A DNA stretch of 64,000 bases from an uncultured Myxococcales bacterium (GCA_937872925.1 CALMUT010000372.1:1-64000); one strand, 5' to 3'; shown: positions 34,539-42,996, numbered from the stretch's first letter. Numbers and translations: made by a program. The notes: generated by a model from the sequence alone, not told the origin.

Positions 34539-34689
34539 AGGAAATGGAATTTTGACGGCAAAAAGCGCCAATGTTCAAGGGAAGTTGTGTGCCCGGGCTA
34601 GTTCAGACGTTTCTAGGCCCGAAATGATTTGATTTCGCCGGGTGCGAGCCACACGCACATGAACGCATCGCCAAGCTACGCTGGTCAGA

Positions 34690-35775
34690 ATGAGCTCGCC
34701 CTATCGCAGCCGAGCGCCGGTGAACGCCGCAGATGCGCGCGTCGCAGTTTACGGACCATTTCCGGTTCGTTGGGCCCCGATCATCGCCGCGTGCGTCTGC
34801 GTACTGCTCGGGGGGATCTCGAGTCTAGTCGGCTGGGACAGAGGCGTGCTGCGCTGCGATCGCGCCCAGGATCGCTGCACGTACTTTCGCACGACATTGG
34901 TGAACACCCGACCGCGCTCCTTTGCGCTCAGCGACCTGAAAGGCGTCGAGGTCAAACAAGTTCAGTCGAATCGGAGCACTCTCGGCCAAGTCGAACTGGA
35001 CCTCGGCACGCGGCGCATGGCGTTCAACCGAACCAGCGTTGCCGCGGCGGAAGCAACCGCGTCGCAGCTCCGCGAAGCGCTGCGTCAGGACGCGCCGAAC
35101 TTCGAAGTGTGGCAACACGGGCAACGCTTGCTGGGCGTCTTCGGTCTGGTGTGCCTCGGCTTTGCAGGCTTGCTCTTCTTCATGGGCGGGCGCGATTCTG
35201 GACGCATCCACTTTACGATCCGGGACAGCCGCATCACCTGGAAGCGCACGCTGCTCGGAGTGCCACTGTCCCGAGGAGAGCTCGACGCACACGGCGCCCG
35301 AGACGTACACGTCGAGTGGTCGAAGCGCAGCCACTTTTTCCAGCATCGCCATGCGTTGCCCGAGACCTTCGGGCGGCTCCGGATCGTGTTGGCCGACGGC
35401 AAGTCGCGCCCGATCGTGCCAAGCGCGTTTCGCGGCCACGAGGTTCACCTACAAGCTGCCGCGGCACTGCGAAAGTCACTGGACCTCGCGCCTCGTTCCG
35501 AGAGCAGTGAACGCGAGCAAGCGCACCTCGCGGACGCCGCGCGCCCACCGGAAGTTCCGAAGGCCTGGTCCGGCCCCGGGGGTCGCTTTGCAGCGGCCTG
35601 GACCGGCATGTGCGTCGGTTCGCTGGGCGGCCTGTTGTTACTCGCCGTCTTCAAGATCGGCGTCGGGCTGGCGCGCATCGACGATTCCTTCACGGATTGG
35701 GACGCCCTGATCGGCGGCGGCGGCGGTGCCGTGATCGGCGCGCTCTTGATGTTGCGCTGGACACGGACGCGCTGA
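34690..35775 (+). CDS. Integral membrane protein of unknown function
   Basis: 361 residues from ATG 34690. Hydrophobic segments occur near 28-48 (APIIAACVCVLLGGISSLVGW), 150-170 (LLGVFGLVCLGFAGLLFFMGG), 305-325 and 335-355. Between the first two is a domain that looks like a PH-like or bPH fold (RCTYFRTTLVNTRPRSFALS, LDLGTRRMAFNR), and a similar one follows the second (IHFTIRDSRITWKRTLLGV), suggesting an internal duplication. No catalytic motif seen. Convergent with the gene at 35925. Confidence 0.7.
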   Translation: MSSPYRSRAPVNAADARVAVYGPFPVRWAPIIAACVCVLLGGISSLVGWDRGVLRCDRAQDRCTYFRTTLVNTRPRSFALSDLKGVEVKQVQSNRSTLGQVELDLGTRRMAFNRTSVAAAEATASQLREALRQDAPNFEVWQHGQRLLGVFGLVCLGFAGLLFFMGGRDSGRIHFTIRDSRITWKRTLLGVPLSRGELDAHGARDVHVEWSKRSHFFQHRHALPETFGRLRIVLADGKSRPIVPSAFRGHEVHLQAAAALRKSLDLAPRSESSEREQAHLADAARPPEVPKAWSGPGGRFAAAWTGMCVGSLGGLLLLAVFKIGVGLARIDDSFTDWDALIGGGGGAVIGALLMLRWTRTR

Positions 35776-35806
35776 CGATCATGCGGCCGCCGAATGCGGC
35801 GCGAAC

Positions 35807-35824
35807 GGCGCAAGATGCTGCGCC
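35807..35824. terminator. Hairpin between convergent genes
   Basis: GGCGCA and TGCGCC form a 6-bp stem with loop AGATGC in the 149-bp gap between the convergent membrane-protein genes. GC-rich without a T run; possibly a weak terminator. The rest of the gap shows no coding sequence. Confidence 0.35.
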
Positions 35825-35924
35825 GATAGCCCGCAAGAAGCCGCTTGCTGCCGCCGGCTCGCGGGCAGCTCGAGGTTTCCCTGCGCCACGGGTGGGCCGC
35901 CCTGGCAGCGACAGCGCCGGCGCG

Positions 35925-36467
35925 TTACTTGCGCCGGGAGCGACCTCGCTGCTTCCCCGACCGCGCGTCACTTTCGGCGCGGTAATAGTCGATGAAGGCG
36001 ACCGCATCCCGCGTCGGCACGAAGTACACGCGGCGCGGCTGACTGCCATCGAGGATGTCCACGTAGTGCAGCGCATTGCGCCAGCGGTAGTCCCAGGCGG
36101 CCCGGCGCAGTTCTCCAACATCGACCCACGCCACCTCCCACCACTGTCCGCGGTGCTCGAACTGGAGTCCGCCATCCGCTGCGAAAACCGTCTTGCGCAG
36201 CCATCCGGACACGATCACCGGACCGAGAATTCCAACGCCCAATAGAGGCATCACCCCATAGACGGCGTCCTCCCACACCAGCGGTCGGGTCTGTGCAACC
36301 TCCACCGAACCCATCAGACCCGTGCCAAGCGTGGCGATGAACAGGATCACGGCCAAGGCCCACGGGTCGCTCAAAGCCTTGCTCAGGTTCGTCGGTTCGT
36401 CATCCCTTTCCACCTGCAGTTCACGCCTTGGGAATAGTCCGTCCGTGCTGTTGTGATGTGTCGTCAT
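35925..36467 (-). CDS. Membrane protein of unknown function
   Basis: 180 residues. Two hydrophobic segments (WALAVILFIATLGTGLMGSV, 36-55; GVMPLLGVGILGPVIVSGWL, 70-90) are followed by a soluble part (LQFEHRGQWWEVAWVDVGEL, RRVYFVPTRDAVAFIDYYR) and a basic tail. The layout resembles the bPH-like membrane proteins nearby (34690 and 48098). It starts 4 bp after the gene at 36472, so they are one transcript. Confidence 0.65.
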   Translation of the reverse strand: MTTHHNSTDGLFPRRELQVERDDEPTNLSKALSDPWALAVILFIATLGTGLMGSVEVAQTRPLVWEDAVYGVMPLLGVGILGPVIVSGWLRKTVFAADGGLQFEHRGQWWEVAWVDVGELRRAAWDYRWRNALHYVDILDGSQPRRVYFVPTRDAVAFIDYYRAESDARSGKQRGRSRRK

Positions 36468-36471
36468 GGCG

Positions 36472-37137
36472 TCACCGTCCGCTACTTCCGCCCGACCCGT
36501 TGTGCCGGCCGGAACCGCCTTCTGTGCCGCTTTCAGGACCGGCAGGTTGCCCCTCGACGTGGCGTCCTTGGTGCGTGAGCGTGATGGGCCCCAGCTCCCA
36601 CTTGAATGCGGTCACGTCCGGTTTGCCGTCTCCGTCCGTGTCCCTTGCGGACACCGTTACCCCAAAGCCGACCTTGCGCAGCTCGAACTTCGCGCCCATG
36701 GATTCTCCGCCTTCTTCCCAGTGACCTTCAACGGCGATGGTCGGAACCTTCAAGGCGATGTTCGGCTCGCTTGCTGACGTGTCGCCGACGCTCGCTTTGA
36801 GGTGCAGGTGCTTTCCGTCCGCCTTCGCTTCAATCCCACCGCCCCGCTGAGCGACGCTGAGCGGCGTTTTCATTGGCTTCAGTGGTTGTCCGGGAAGCCT
36901 GGCTTGACGCGCTCGGCGCAGCGACTGACGCACCAGCGCATCCCTGCCAACGCCGTCGGAACTAACCGTCTGCGTCGCAACTCCGGAAGCCGCTCCGCGG
37001 CGCTCGCCGGAGTCGATCCGCCCCGTTGCGTCACTCTTGCCGACGGTGCCATCCTTTCTCGAAAATCCTTGGTCGAATGAAGCGTCTTCTGAGTAGCTAC
37101 GACTTGCGCGTGTGCCACCGTCAATGCGTCCGGTCAT
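36472..37137 (-). CDS. Uncharacterised soluble protein
   Basis: 221 residues from ATG 37137, preceded by CAGGAGAATCCATC (ribosome site). The first 100 residues are polar and Ser/Arg/Gly-rich, likely disordered. The central part is beta-like: GGIEAKADGKHLHLKASVGD, IALKVPTIAVEGHWEEGG, KFELRKVGFGVTVSARDT, with a DTDGDGKPD calcium-loop-like segment. The tail is Gly/Ser-rich. No signal peptide. No known family recognised; linked to the membrane gene at 35925. Confidence 0.6.
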   Translation of the reverse strand: MTGRIDGGTRASRSYSEDASFDQGFSRKDGTVGKSDATGRIDSGERRGAASGVATQTVSSDGVGRDALVRQSLRRARQARLPGQPLKPMKTPLSVAQRGGGIEAKADGKHLHLKASVGDTSASEPNIALKVPTIAVEGHWEEGGESMGAKFELRKVGFGVTVSARDTDGDGKPDVTAFKWELGPITLTHQGRHVEGQPAGPESGTEGGSGRHNGSGGSSGR

Positions 37138-37335
37138 GATGGATTCTCCTGCTGAATGCGGCCATGTCGGCTGCTCATCCGCGGGAGTTGCGGACAATCG
37201 ACCTCGAGGCGAAATCGTCTGACATTCTTTTGGGTCGAGACCCGGTTCATCGCGGGCGCGCTCATCTCTCGCGAGAGCACGCGGGGCATGCGGCGCCTGG
37301 TGGGCAACGGCGGGGGCCGCTACACTCCGTCAACG

Positions 37336-38796
37336 ATGAAACGGCCCGCTCCCATAATGCTCCTCCCTGTGTGCGCATCGGCGCTCGTGCTCGCCGTGGC
37401 ATGCGGCAGCGACGACAGCGCCGGAGGGCCTGCGGGGACTGGCGGGGCAGCGGGCGGCAACGCGGGTACCGGGGGCGCGCCAGCCGGCGGCAGCGCGGGG
37501 GCCGGGGGCGGGGGCGCAGTTGGCGGCGGAGCGGGGGCCAGTAGCGGCGGCGCGAACAGCGGCGGCGCGAACAGCGGTGGCGCGAGCAGCGGTGGCGCGA
37601 GCAGCGGCGGAACCTCAGGCGTGGATCTCGGCTGCGGCAACGACCCGGCGGTACCTTTCAAGAAGGAGCAGGACGTCAGCGTCGGGAAGATCACAGGGCT
37701 ATCCGCCCTGGACCTCGCTGATGTCAACGGCGACGGCCGCTTGGACATCGGCGTGTTCGAAGGCGGCAAACACGGCAAGGGTGGAGTGAACTTCGCATGG
37801 CTCGAGGCGCCAGCGGGCGCGGGCGCTTGGACCCAGCACAACTTGCCAAAGCCCTCCCCTTTCAAGCCCTTCATCGGCGCCGCAAAGTTTGGCGACGTGA
37901 ACAAGGACGGCAAACCCGACGTGGTCGTGTCCATGGACGAACACAGCGGCGCGCCGCCTTCAGCCTACATCTATTGGCTACAGAATCCCGGCGCGTCCGG
38001 CACGTGGACCATCCACAAGATCGCGAGCAACCTGGCCGTCGAGCACATCAACGACATGGAGCTGGCGGACATGGACGGCGATGGAAAGCTCGACGTCGTC
38101 GTGCGCTCCCTGAGCCCAAACCAACTGCTTTTCTTCTTTCAAGACGGCGCGGACGCTTGGCAGCAGCGGGTGTTCGACGCCAAACCCTACGGCGCCACGG
38201 GGGAAGGCTTTGCGGTCGGCGACATCGACCGCAAGGGCAAACTCGACGTGACCATCTGTGGTCACTGGCTGGCGGCACCGGCAAACCCACGCAGCGGGGC
38301 GTACGCGGCCCACACCATCGACGCCGGCTACAAGGCTGTGAATGCAAACGTCAAAGAGGCCATCGGAGACCTCAACGGCGACGGCCGCAACGACGTGATC
38401 CTCTCGCCCGCCGAAGGCTACCGCAACGGCAAGAACCACGTGCTCGCCTGGTACGAAGCACCCGCAGACCCAACGGCGGTATGGACGCAACACGTGCTGG
38501 CGAAGAACTTCAACGGCGGGCACACCGTGCGCTTGGCAGACATCGATGGCGACGCTGATCTAGACGTCATCAGTGGAGTGGCCTGGAGCATGTGGGGCCA
38601 AACCGCGAACGTGACCGTGTACCGCAACTGCGGTGGGGTCTTCGGCAAAGCCGAAGTCGTCGTCAGCGGCAAGGGCCTGTACACCGGCGTCGTGGGCGAC
38701 ATCGGCGCGGACGGCGACATGGACATCGTCGGACAGAATACGTACTCCGCAAGCTCGCACCCGTATCTGTACGAGTCGACGGCATCGGGAAAGTAG
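37336..38796 (+). CDS. FG-GAP/VCBS-repeat lipoprotein
   Basis: 486 residues from ATG 37336. Lipobox VLAVACGS (Cys23) and a long Gly-rich linker with tandem GGANS/GGASS units precede seven FG-GAP-type calcium repeats: DVNGDGRLDIG, DVNKDGKPDVV, DMDGDGKLDVV, DIDRKGKLDVT, DLNGDGRNDVI, DIDGDADLDVI and DIGADGDMDIV. These form an integrin-like beta-propeller on the cell surface, normally binding ligand or carbohydrate. No catalytic domain is attached. Confidence 0.88.
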   Translation: MKRPAPIMLLPVCASALVLAVACGSDDSAGGPAGTGGAAGGNAGTGGAPAGGSAGAGGGGAVGGGAGASSGGANSGGANSGGASSGGASSGGTSGVDLGCGNDPAVPFKKEQDVSVGKITGLSALDLADVNGDGRLDIGVFEGGKHGKGGVNFAWLEAPAGAGAWTQHNLPKPSPFKPFIGAAKFGDVNKDGKPDVVVSMDEHSGAPPSAYIYWLQNPGASGTWTIHKIASNLAVEHINDMELADMDGDGKLDVVVRSLSPNQLLFFFQDGADAWQQRVFDAKPYGATGEGFAVGDIDRKGKLDVTICGHWLAAPANPRSGAYAAHTIDAGYKAVNANVKEAIGDLNGDGRNDVILSPAEGYRNGKNHVLAWYEAPADPTAVWTQHVLAKNFNGGHTVRLADIDGDADLDVISGVAWSMWGQTANVTVYRNCGGVFGKAEVVVSGKGLYTGVVGDIGADGDMDIVGQNTYSASSHPYLYESTASGK

Positions 38797-38801
38797 CCGC
38801 A

Positions 38802-38841
38802 GAGCCCCGGGGGCTCGCGTGCGACCGGAAGGTATCCGGTC
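38802..38841. terminator. Two hairpins between convergent genes
   Basis: GAGCCCC/GGGGCTC (38802-38816) and GACCGGA/TCCGGTC with loop AGGTA (38823-38841) lie in the 93-bp gap between the FG-GAP lipoprotein and the convergent gene at 38890. Likely bidirectional terminator without a clear T run. Confidence 0.45.
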
Positions 38842-38889
38842 CAGTAACGCGAGCGCTCTCTTTGCCCCGCAGTAGCGCCGCGACGGATT

Positions 38890-39357
38890 CTAGCGCAGCG
38901 CGGGGTTGCGGCGGGTGTCGCTCATTTCGCGCATGAAGGAGCGGTGGCCTAGATCGCCGGCCGCAAACTCGGCGCGCACGCGGCGCAGAAAGTAGATGAC
39001 CTGCGGCGACTTGAGTCGCCCTTCGACTTCGACGGGACCGAAGGTGTACGTCTTGACGCCGCCATCGCCGCCGCCCTTGGTCTCGACGACCTTCGGCGCG
39101 CCGCTCTTGTCCGTCTTCGAGTCGGCACCTTTGACTTTGCCTTCACCAGTGCCGGCGGCGGTGTCCTTCTCGTCGTCCTCGCCGTCGCCCTTCTCGGAGT
39201 CCTTCTCCGGATCTTTTTCCTTGTCGCCCTTCTTCGCGGGCTTCTTGGACGCCTTTGCGCCCTTCTTCGCCTGAGCGTGCGCATCCGACTGCTCCGTGGC
39301 CACGAGCGTGACCCCCAGGCCGAACACCACCAAGCCAGCGACGAGTAAGCGCTTCAT
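38890..39357 (-). CDS. Exported Lys/Glu-rich protein of unknown function
   Basis: 155 residues from ATG 39357 (two GTG codons precede it). A signal peptide (MKRLLVAGLVVFGLGVTLVA, ending AHAQ) leads into ~70 residues of Lys/Asp/Glu-rich low-complexity sequence. The C-terminal 60 residues are compact: KTYTFGPVEVEGRLKSPQVI, FLRRVRAEFAAGDLG, SFMREMSDTRR. The C-terminal block resembles proteins that accompany AgmX/TonB-like factors in myxobacteria, but this is from memory of pattern only. Exported, possibly bound to an envelope complex. Confidence 0.65.
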   Translation of the reverse strand: MKRLLVAGLVVFGLGVTLVATEQSDAHAQAKKGAKASKKPAKKGDKEKDPEKDSEKGDGEDDEKDTAAGTGEGKVKGADSKTDKSGAPKVVETKGGGDGGVKTYTFGPVEVEGRLKSPQVIYFLRRVRAEFAAGDLGHRSFMREMSDTRRNPALR

Positions 39358-39461
39358 CACCACGGAAGATAGCGGATTTTGGGGGATTCGTCAGGAGGCG
39401 GCACTTTTGGCGCAACTGGCGCGGATGTGGGCCGAAAGCAGTGGGTCACCAGGAGGAACCC

Positions 39462-39680
39462 ATGAACGAACACGTCGAAACGGAACTCGAGCAGCTCAAT
39501 CGACTGCAAGCCGAGTTCGACGCCGACAGCGCGTTGTTGACCGAAGTCTGGGAGGCCCTCGCGGCCCGCGGTCAAGACGCCGTCCCAGTTACGGACGCGG
39601 AGCTCGCCGCCATTGGCGAGAGCTGCAGCTTCACCCCCACCCCAAAACCATCAAACCCGACCTTTGGTCTTCGTTGTTGA
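39462..39680 (+). CDS. Small helical protein, candidate LcrG-position chaperone of a translocator operon
   Basis: 72 residues from ATG 39462, behind a perfect AGGAGG. Residues 1-50 are predicted helix (ETELEQLNRLQAEFDADSAL, LTEVWEALAARG), the last 20 are Pro/Thr-rich and end GLRC. It opens a five-gene run in which the next four resemble needle tip, TPR chaperone and two translocators. Its size and position match LcrG, the tip-protein chaperone in lcrGVH-yopBD, but I cannot claim sequence homology. It is 13 bp ahead of the next gene. Confidence 0.6.
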   Translation: MNEHVETELEQLNRLQAEFDADSALLTEVWEALAARGQDAVPVTDAELAAIGESCSFTPTPKPSNPTFGLRC

Positions 39681-39693
39681 AAGGAATATTTCC

Positions 39694-40329
39694 ATGACTA
39701 TCTCACCGATTAACGCACCCCCGACGCTCGGCGGCTTCAATCCGGACTCACTCTCTGCCGAAGCGCTGATGACCTACTGCCAGACTCAGCTGAGCGACAT
39801 CGACTCAGACGTGAAGTCGTACTTCGAACAGCAGAAGAAGATGCTGGCGCAAAAGACGGTGCTGAGCGAGCTGAAGAACTCACTGTCGAAGTTCTCGCCT
39901 CCAAAAACCGAGGCCCAGTGGCAAGCGGTTGCCGAAGCGTACTCGAAAGCCATCAACGCGCTCGAAGAAATCGATCCTGGCGGCGAGTTGTCTATGGATC
40001 TCCAGCACGAGTTCTGGGGAAATCTTGGACCAAAAGTCGAGGGTGCAGCGCAGAAGAAGGGCATTGAGTTCATCGACAAATACGGTCTGAATCCCAAGGG
40101 CATTGATTACAATTCCATCGACTTCGCCAAAATCGCCACCAAGGAATGGTGGACCGGCCATGTCGGCGACATGAGCAGCAAAGTCGACGCTGTGTCCGGC
40201 AACGCCGAGCTCAATATGATCCAGCTGCAATCCCTGATGTCAAAGCGTCAGACGGCCGTGCAGCTCACCACCAACATGCTGTCCAAGTACGACCAAACCA
40301 TCGCCAGCATCGTCAACAACGTGAAGTGA
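39694..40329 (+). CDS. Type III secretion needle-tip-like protein (LcrV/IpaD type)
   Basis: 211 residues from ATG 39694, with AAAGGA upstream. No signal peptide, no Cys except one near the N-terminus, mostly helical. The N-terminal part has a long helix (DVKSYFEQQKKMLAQKTVL). The last 45 residues form the long helix typical of tip proteins: AELNMIQLQSLMSKRQTAVQ and LTTNMLSKYDQTIASIVNN, similar to the C-terminal helix of LcrV/PcrV/IpaD. It is shorter than LcrV (about 326 residues). Base composition is lower than around it (57% GC by hand count over 39721-39900). Assignment rests on this helix and on gene order. Confidence 0.6.
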   Translation: MTISPINAPPTLGGFNPDSLSAEALMTYCQTQLSDIDSDVKSYFEQQKKMLAQKTVLSELKNSLSKFSPPKTEAQWQAVAEAYSKAINALEEIDPGGELSMDLQHEFWGNLGPKVEGAAQKKGIEFIDKYGLNPKGIDYNSIDFAKIATKEWWTGHVGDMSSKVDAVSGNAELNMIQLQSLMSKRQTAVQLTTNMLSKYDQTIASIVNNVK

Positions 40330-40337
40330 GAATCGCC

Positions 40338-40745
40338 ATGCACCCGCATATGTTTGTAGCAGCCCCACCGCCGTCTGAGGAAACGGCGGTGGAAGCCCTC
40401 TACGCGATGGGCCACTCCCTCCTCAGCGACGAACGCTTCGTGGACGCCGCCGCGGTGTTCCGCATCATGCTCCAGGTCGCACCCACGGACGAGCGCAGCT
40501 GGCTCGCCCTGGGCGAGTGCCACGAGCGCATTGGCCAGCTGGACGTGGCGCTCGAGCTTTACGGCGCGGGCACCGTCGCCAACGAGGACTCGGCGCGCTG
40601 CGAAGTCGCCCGGGCTCGGGTCTTCCGAGAGCAAGGCAAGGCATGCGAAGCCGATGACGCGCTGGAAGCGGCCTCGCAAATCGCCGAGCGCCTGGATGAC
40701 GCAACTCTGCACGCTCTGATCGAGCAAGAAAGGGGCCTGTCATGA
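40338..40745 (+). CDS. SycD/LcrH-type TPR chaperone
   Basis: 135 residues from ATG 40338. Three tandem TPRs align with SycD/LcrH: YAMGHSLLSDERFVDAAAVF, RSWLALGECHERIGQLDVAL, CEVARARVFREQGKACEADD. The leader before the TPRs and total length also fit class II chaperones, which hold the two hydrophobic translocators before secretion. It overlaps by 4 bp the first translocator-like gene, as chaperone and cargo usually do. Confidence 0.75.
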   Translation: MHPHMFVAAPPPSEETAVEALYAMGHSLLSDERFVDAAAVFRIMLQVAPTDERSWLALGECHERIGQLDVALELYGAGTVANEDSARCEVARARVFREQGKACEADDALEAASQIAERLDDATLHALIEQERGLS

Positions 40746-41602
40746 CCACCCCGGTTTCAGGACCAAGCCAGGCGGGCGCCGCACAGCACCAAACCGCAGG
40801 CACAACTCCCGGTGCCGTCGCGACCTCGCTGCTACCCGCACCGCTGGACGTCGGTGGCGACTCCATGAGCGCCATGTATGCACTGCTATCGAAAGACCGT
40901 CAGGCGGGGCTCAAGAACAAGATCTCCGACCTGCGCAATGCCCAACGGCTCAAGAAGAAGGAGTGGGAGAAAGCAAAAGCCGCACTCAGAAAGGCCGCGC
41001 GCGCTCGCAAGAAGGGCGGCTTCTTCAAGAAGCTGGCGAGCAAGTGCCTGAAGATCGCGCGCTATGCCGCGGTCGCCGCCGCCGTTGCGTTTGCGGTCGG
41101 CACGGGCGGCGCGGGCGTCGTCGGAGCCCTGGCTATCGCTGGTGCTGTCATGTCCTGCACTGCTATGGCGCAGAGCGAGCTACGCATCCTGCAGCACATG
41201 GGCGTGAGCGACGAAGTGGCCGGCAAGGTGGAGTGGGGCCTCGCTGCAGGTAGCGCGGCGTGCACCCTGGGCGCCGGAGCTGCGACGCTACTCGGTGCCA
41301 GTGCGAACATGTCCTCTCTCGGCGGCACCCTCGGTACCGTGGCAGCTGGCGTCCAAGGTGTCAGCACCGGGGCCGCTGGCTACCTGGCTTGGCAGGGCGC
41401 CGAGGAAGAAGGCAACGCGCGCGATCACGAGGCGGATGCCGCAAGCGCCCGCGCCGCCGAAGCCCGCCTCGAACGCATGTTCATGCAAATCCTATCGGAA
41501 ATCGAGGCTTCTGAAGAGTCCGACCAGCGCACGCTGGGTCATTTGCGCGGCGCCATCGAGGCCCGCGACACCGCAATCTCCATGTCTGCAATGAAAGTGT
41601 GA
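40742..41602 (+). CDS. Type III secretion translocator, YopB/IpaB-like (major pore protein)
   Basis: 286 residues, coupled to the chaperone gene. After a disordered 45-residue N-terminus comes a coiled-coil stretch (LKNKISDLRNAQRLKKKEWE), a basic KKGGFFKKLASK segment and a long hydrophobic hairpin (YAAVAAAVAFAVGTGGAG, VVGALAIAGAVMS). A second hydrophobic region (LAAGSAACTLGAGAATLLG) follows, then a C-terminal coiled coil. This coil/hairpin/coil design is that of YopB-class pore proteins; GFFKKLAS matches the usual GFW-K segment. No signal peptide, as expected for a type III substrate. Confidence 0.7.
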   Translation: MTTPVSGPSQAGAAQHQTAGTTPGAVATSLLPAPLDVGGDSMSAMYALLSKDRQAGLKNKISDLRNAQRLKKKEWEKAKAALRKAARARKKGGFFKKLASKCLKIARYAAVAAAVAFAVGTGGAGVVGALAIAGAVMSCTAMAQSELRILQHMGVSDEVAGKVEWGLAAGSAACTLGAGAATLLGASANMSSLGGTLGTVAAGVQGVSTGAAGYLAWQGAEEEGNARDHEADAASARAAEARLERMFMQILSEIEASEESDQRTLGHLRGAIEARDTAISMSAMKV

Positions 41603-41607
41603 AGAAG

Positions 41608-42339
41608 ATGGCTGAAGTATCCAATATCTCTGGTCCTGCAAACGTCCACCCCGTCGCCCCCGAAGGCTCGACCGGCCCGGCGGCAGCGCAAGTCGCATCA
41701 CTGCCCGACCCGTTGACGGCCATGGCCATGGGTGACGACATGATCGCGCAGGTCGTTGCGCTCATGGCCAAGTCCTTCCGCGAAGATCGCAAGGACGCAC
41801 GGACTTTGAATCGCATCGAAGAGAACAACATCGCCAAGGAGACCGCAGCGAAGATCAAAGCGATGCGCGACCAAGCCGATCTGATCCGCAAAGAGGGATT
41901 CGCCTCCGGTATGACGATGATGGTCGGCGGCGCCCTCACCGCCGGCGGTGCGGCAATGTCGCTTGGGAAAGTGGGGGAATCCACGACCACGTCCACGAGT
42001 TCCTGTCAGTATCTGCACCGCGATGGGGGCATGACGGATTGGTCGCGCACCGTCACCACCACGACCAAGCCAGAATGGACAAGCTTGGGCTCAGGTGCTG
42101 GTAGCGCAGTGCAGGGAGCCGGGCAGTTCGCTGCGAGTGGATACTCCGGAGCGCAGAAGGAGGCCGATGCAGAGGCAACGAAACACGACGGCAACGCCGA
42201 AGCTGCAAAGCGACGCGCAGACGAATTCCGCGGGGAGATGGACGACGCGCGCCGCATGCTCGACAAGGTCGCGGAATTCCTGAAGAGCGTTCGCGACTCG
42301 CAGAACGCCTCCAACCAAGCCGCGATTCGCCGCGCCTGA
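41608..42339 (+). CDS. Type III secretion translocator, YopD-like (minor pore protein)
   Basis: 243 residues from ATG 41608. A single hydrophobic segment (FASGMTMMVGGALTAGGAAMSLG, residues ~100-122) follows a polar N-terminus with helix (EDRKDARTLNRIEENNIAKE). The C-terminal 60 residues form a coiled coil (AAKRRADEFRGEMDDARRML, DKVAEFLKSVRDSQNASNQ). One hydrophobic helix plus C-terminal amphipathic coil is the YopD/SctB pattern. It is the last gene of the five-gene run, 5 bp after the YopB-like gene. Sequence identity to known YopD cannot be judged by eye. Confidence 0.6.
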   Translation: MAEVSNISGPANVHPVAPEGSTGPAAAQVASLPDPLTAMAMGDDMIAQVVALMAKSFREDRKDARTLNRIEENNIAKETAAKIKAMRDQADLIRKEGFASGMTMMVGGALTAGGAAMSLGKVGESTTTSTSSCQYLHRDGGMTDWSRTVTTTTKPEWTSLGSGAGSAVQGAGQFAASGYSGAQKEADAEATKHDGNAEAAKRRADEFRGEMDDARRMLDKVAEFLKSVRDSQNASNQAAIRRA

Positions 42340-42378
42340 CGCGCTTCGCAGATAGCCCGCGCTCTCAAAGGGCGGGGG

Positions 42379-42996
42379 CTATCTGCGATTTCTCACGCTG
42401 GTCTTCTTCACAGCTTTCCGTACCACAGGCTTCTTCACCGTACTCTTCTTCGCGGCGGACTTCTTCGCCGTGAACCTCTTCGCCGCGGAGTTCTTCGTCC
42501 CGGACTTCTTCGTCCCGGACTTCTTCGTCCCGGACTTCTTCGTCCCGGACTTCTTCGCCGCGGACTTCTTCGCTGCGGACTTCTTTGTCCCGGTCTTCTT
42601 CGTGCCGGACTGCTTCGCTGCGCCGGACGCCTTGCCGCTCGCTTCACGCCAGTCGCACCAGGCGCGCACGATGGCGACGATGTCGGACTTAGCGGCGTTG
42701 GCTTCGGCGACGGATGCGATCTTCAGCATGCGGCTGGTGCCGCCGCCGCCAACGAGGCGGGGATGTTTGCCAGGAATGCGCGCTCCCTCGTGGAACATCA
42801 AGGCGGCGTGCTGTTTGCTCTTCGGGAAGAAGCTCGCAAGGTTCCCCAGGTAGGTGAACGTCGGCGCTTGCCACTTGATGCACTCGGCCATGCGCTTGTC
42901 GGCGCCCAAGACGAGCGCGCGGACGCGTTGCACCACGGGCTTCATAGGGTTTTCGTAGCGGACAAACCAGGCGTCGACTTCTTTGCTTTTGGGCAT
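42379..42996 (-). CDS. DUF1801 protein with histone-H1-like Lys/Ala tail
   Basis: 205 residues from ATG 42996. Residues 1-125 are a DUF1801 (YdhG-like) domain: VDAWFVRYENPMKPVVQRVR, ADKRMAECIKWQAPTFTYLG, FFPKSKQHAALMFHEG. The last 80 residues are made of KKSGTKKSGTKK and KKSAAKK repeats ending in basic residues, as in H1-like tails of bacterial nucleoid proteins. Such a tail suggests DNA or RNA contact. The repeats come from 15-bp tandem units in DNA. No signal peptide. Confidence 0.8.
   Translation of the reverse strand: MPKSKEVDAWFVRYENPMKPVVQRVRALVLGADKRMAECIKWQAPTFTYLGNLASFFPKSKQHAALMFHEGARIPGKHPRLVGGGGTSRMLKIASVAEANAAKSDIVAIVRAWCDWREASGKASGAAKQSGTKKTGTKKSAAKKSAAKKSGTKKSGTKKSGTKKSGTKNSAAKRFTAKKSAAKKSTVKKPVVRKAVKKTSVRNRR
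42491..42600. repeat. 15-bp tandem repeat coding for SGTKK/SAAKK units
   Basis: Near-perfect units of GTCCCGGACTTCTTC, with variants GCCGCGGACTTCTTC, lie inside the DUF1801 gene's 3' part. The period is a multiple of three, so copy-number change alters only tail length. Confidence 0.8.
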
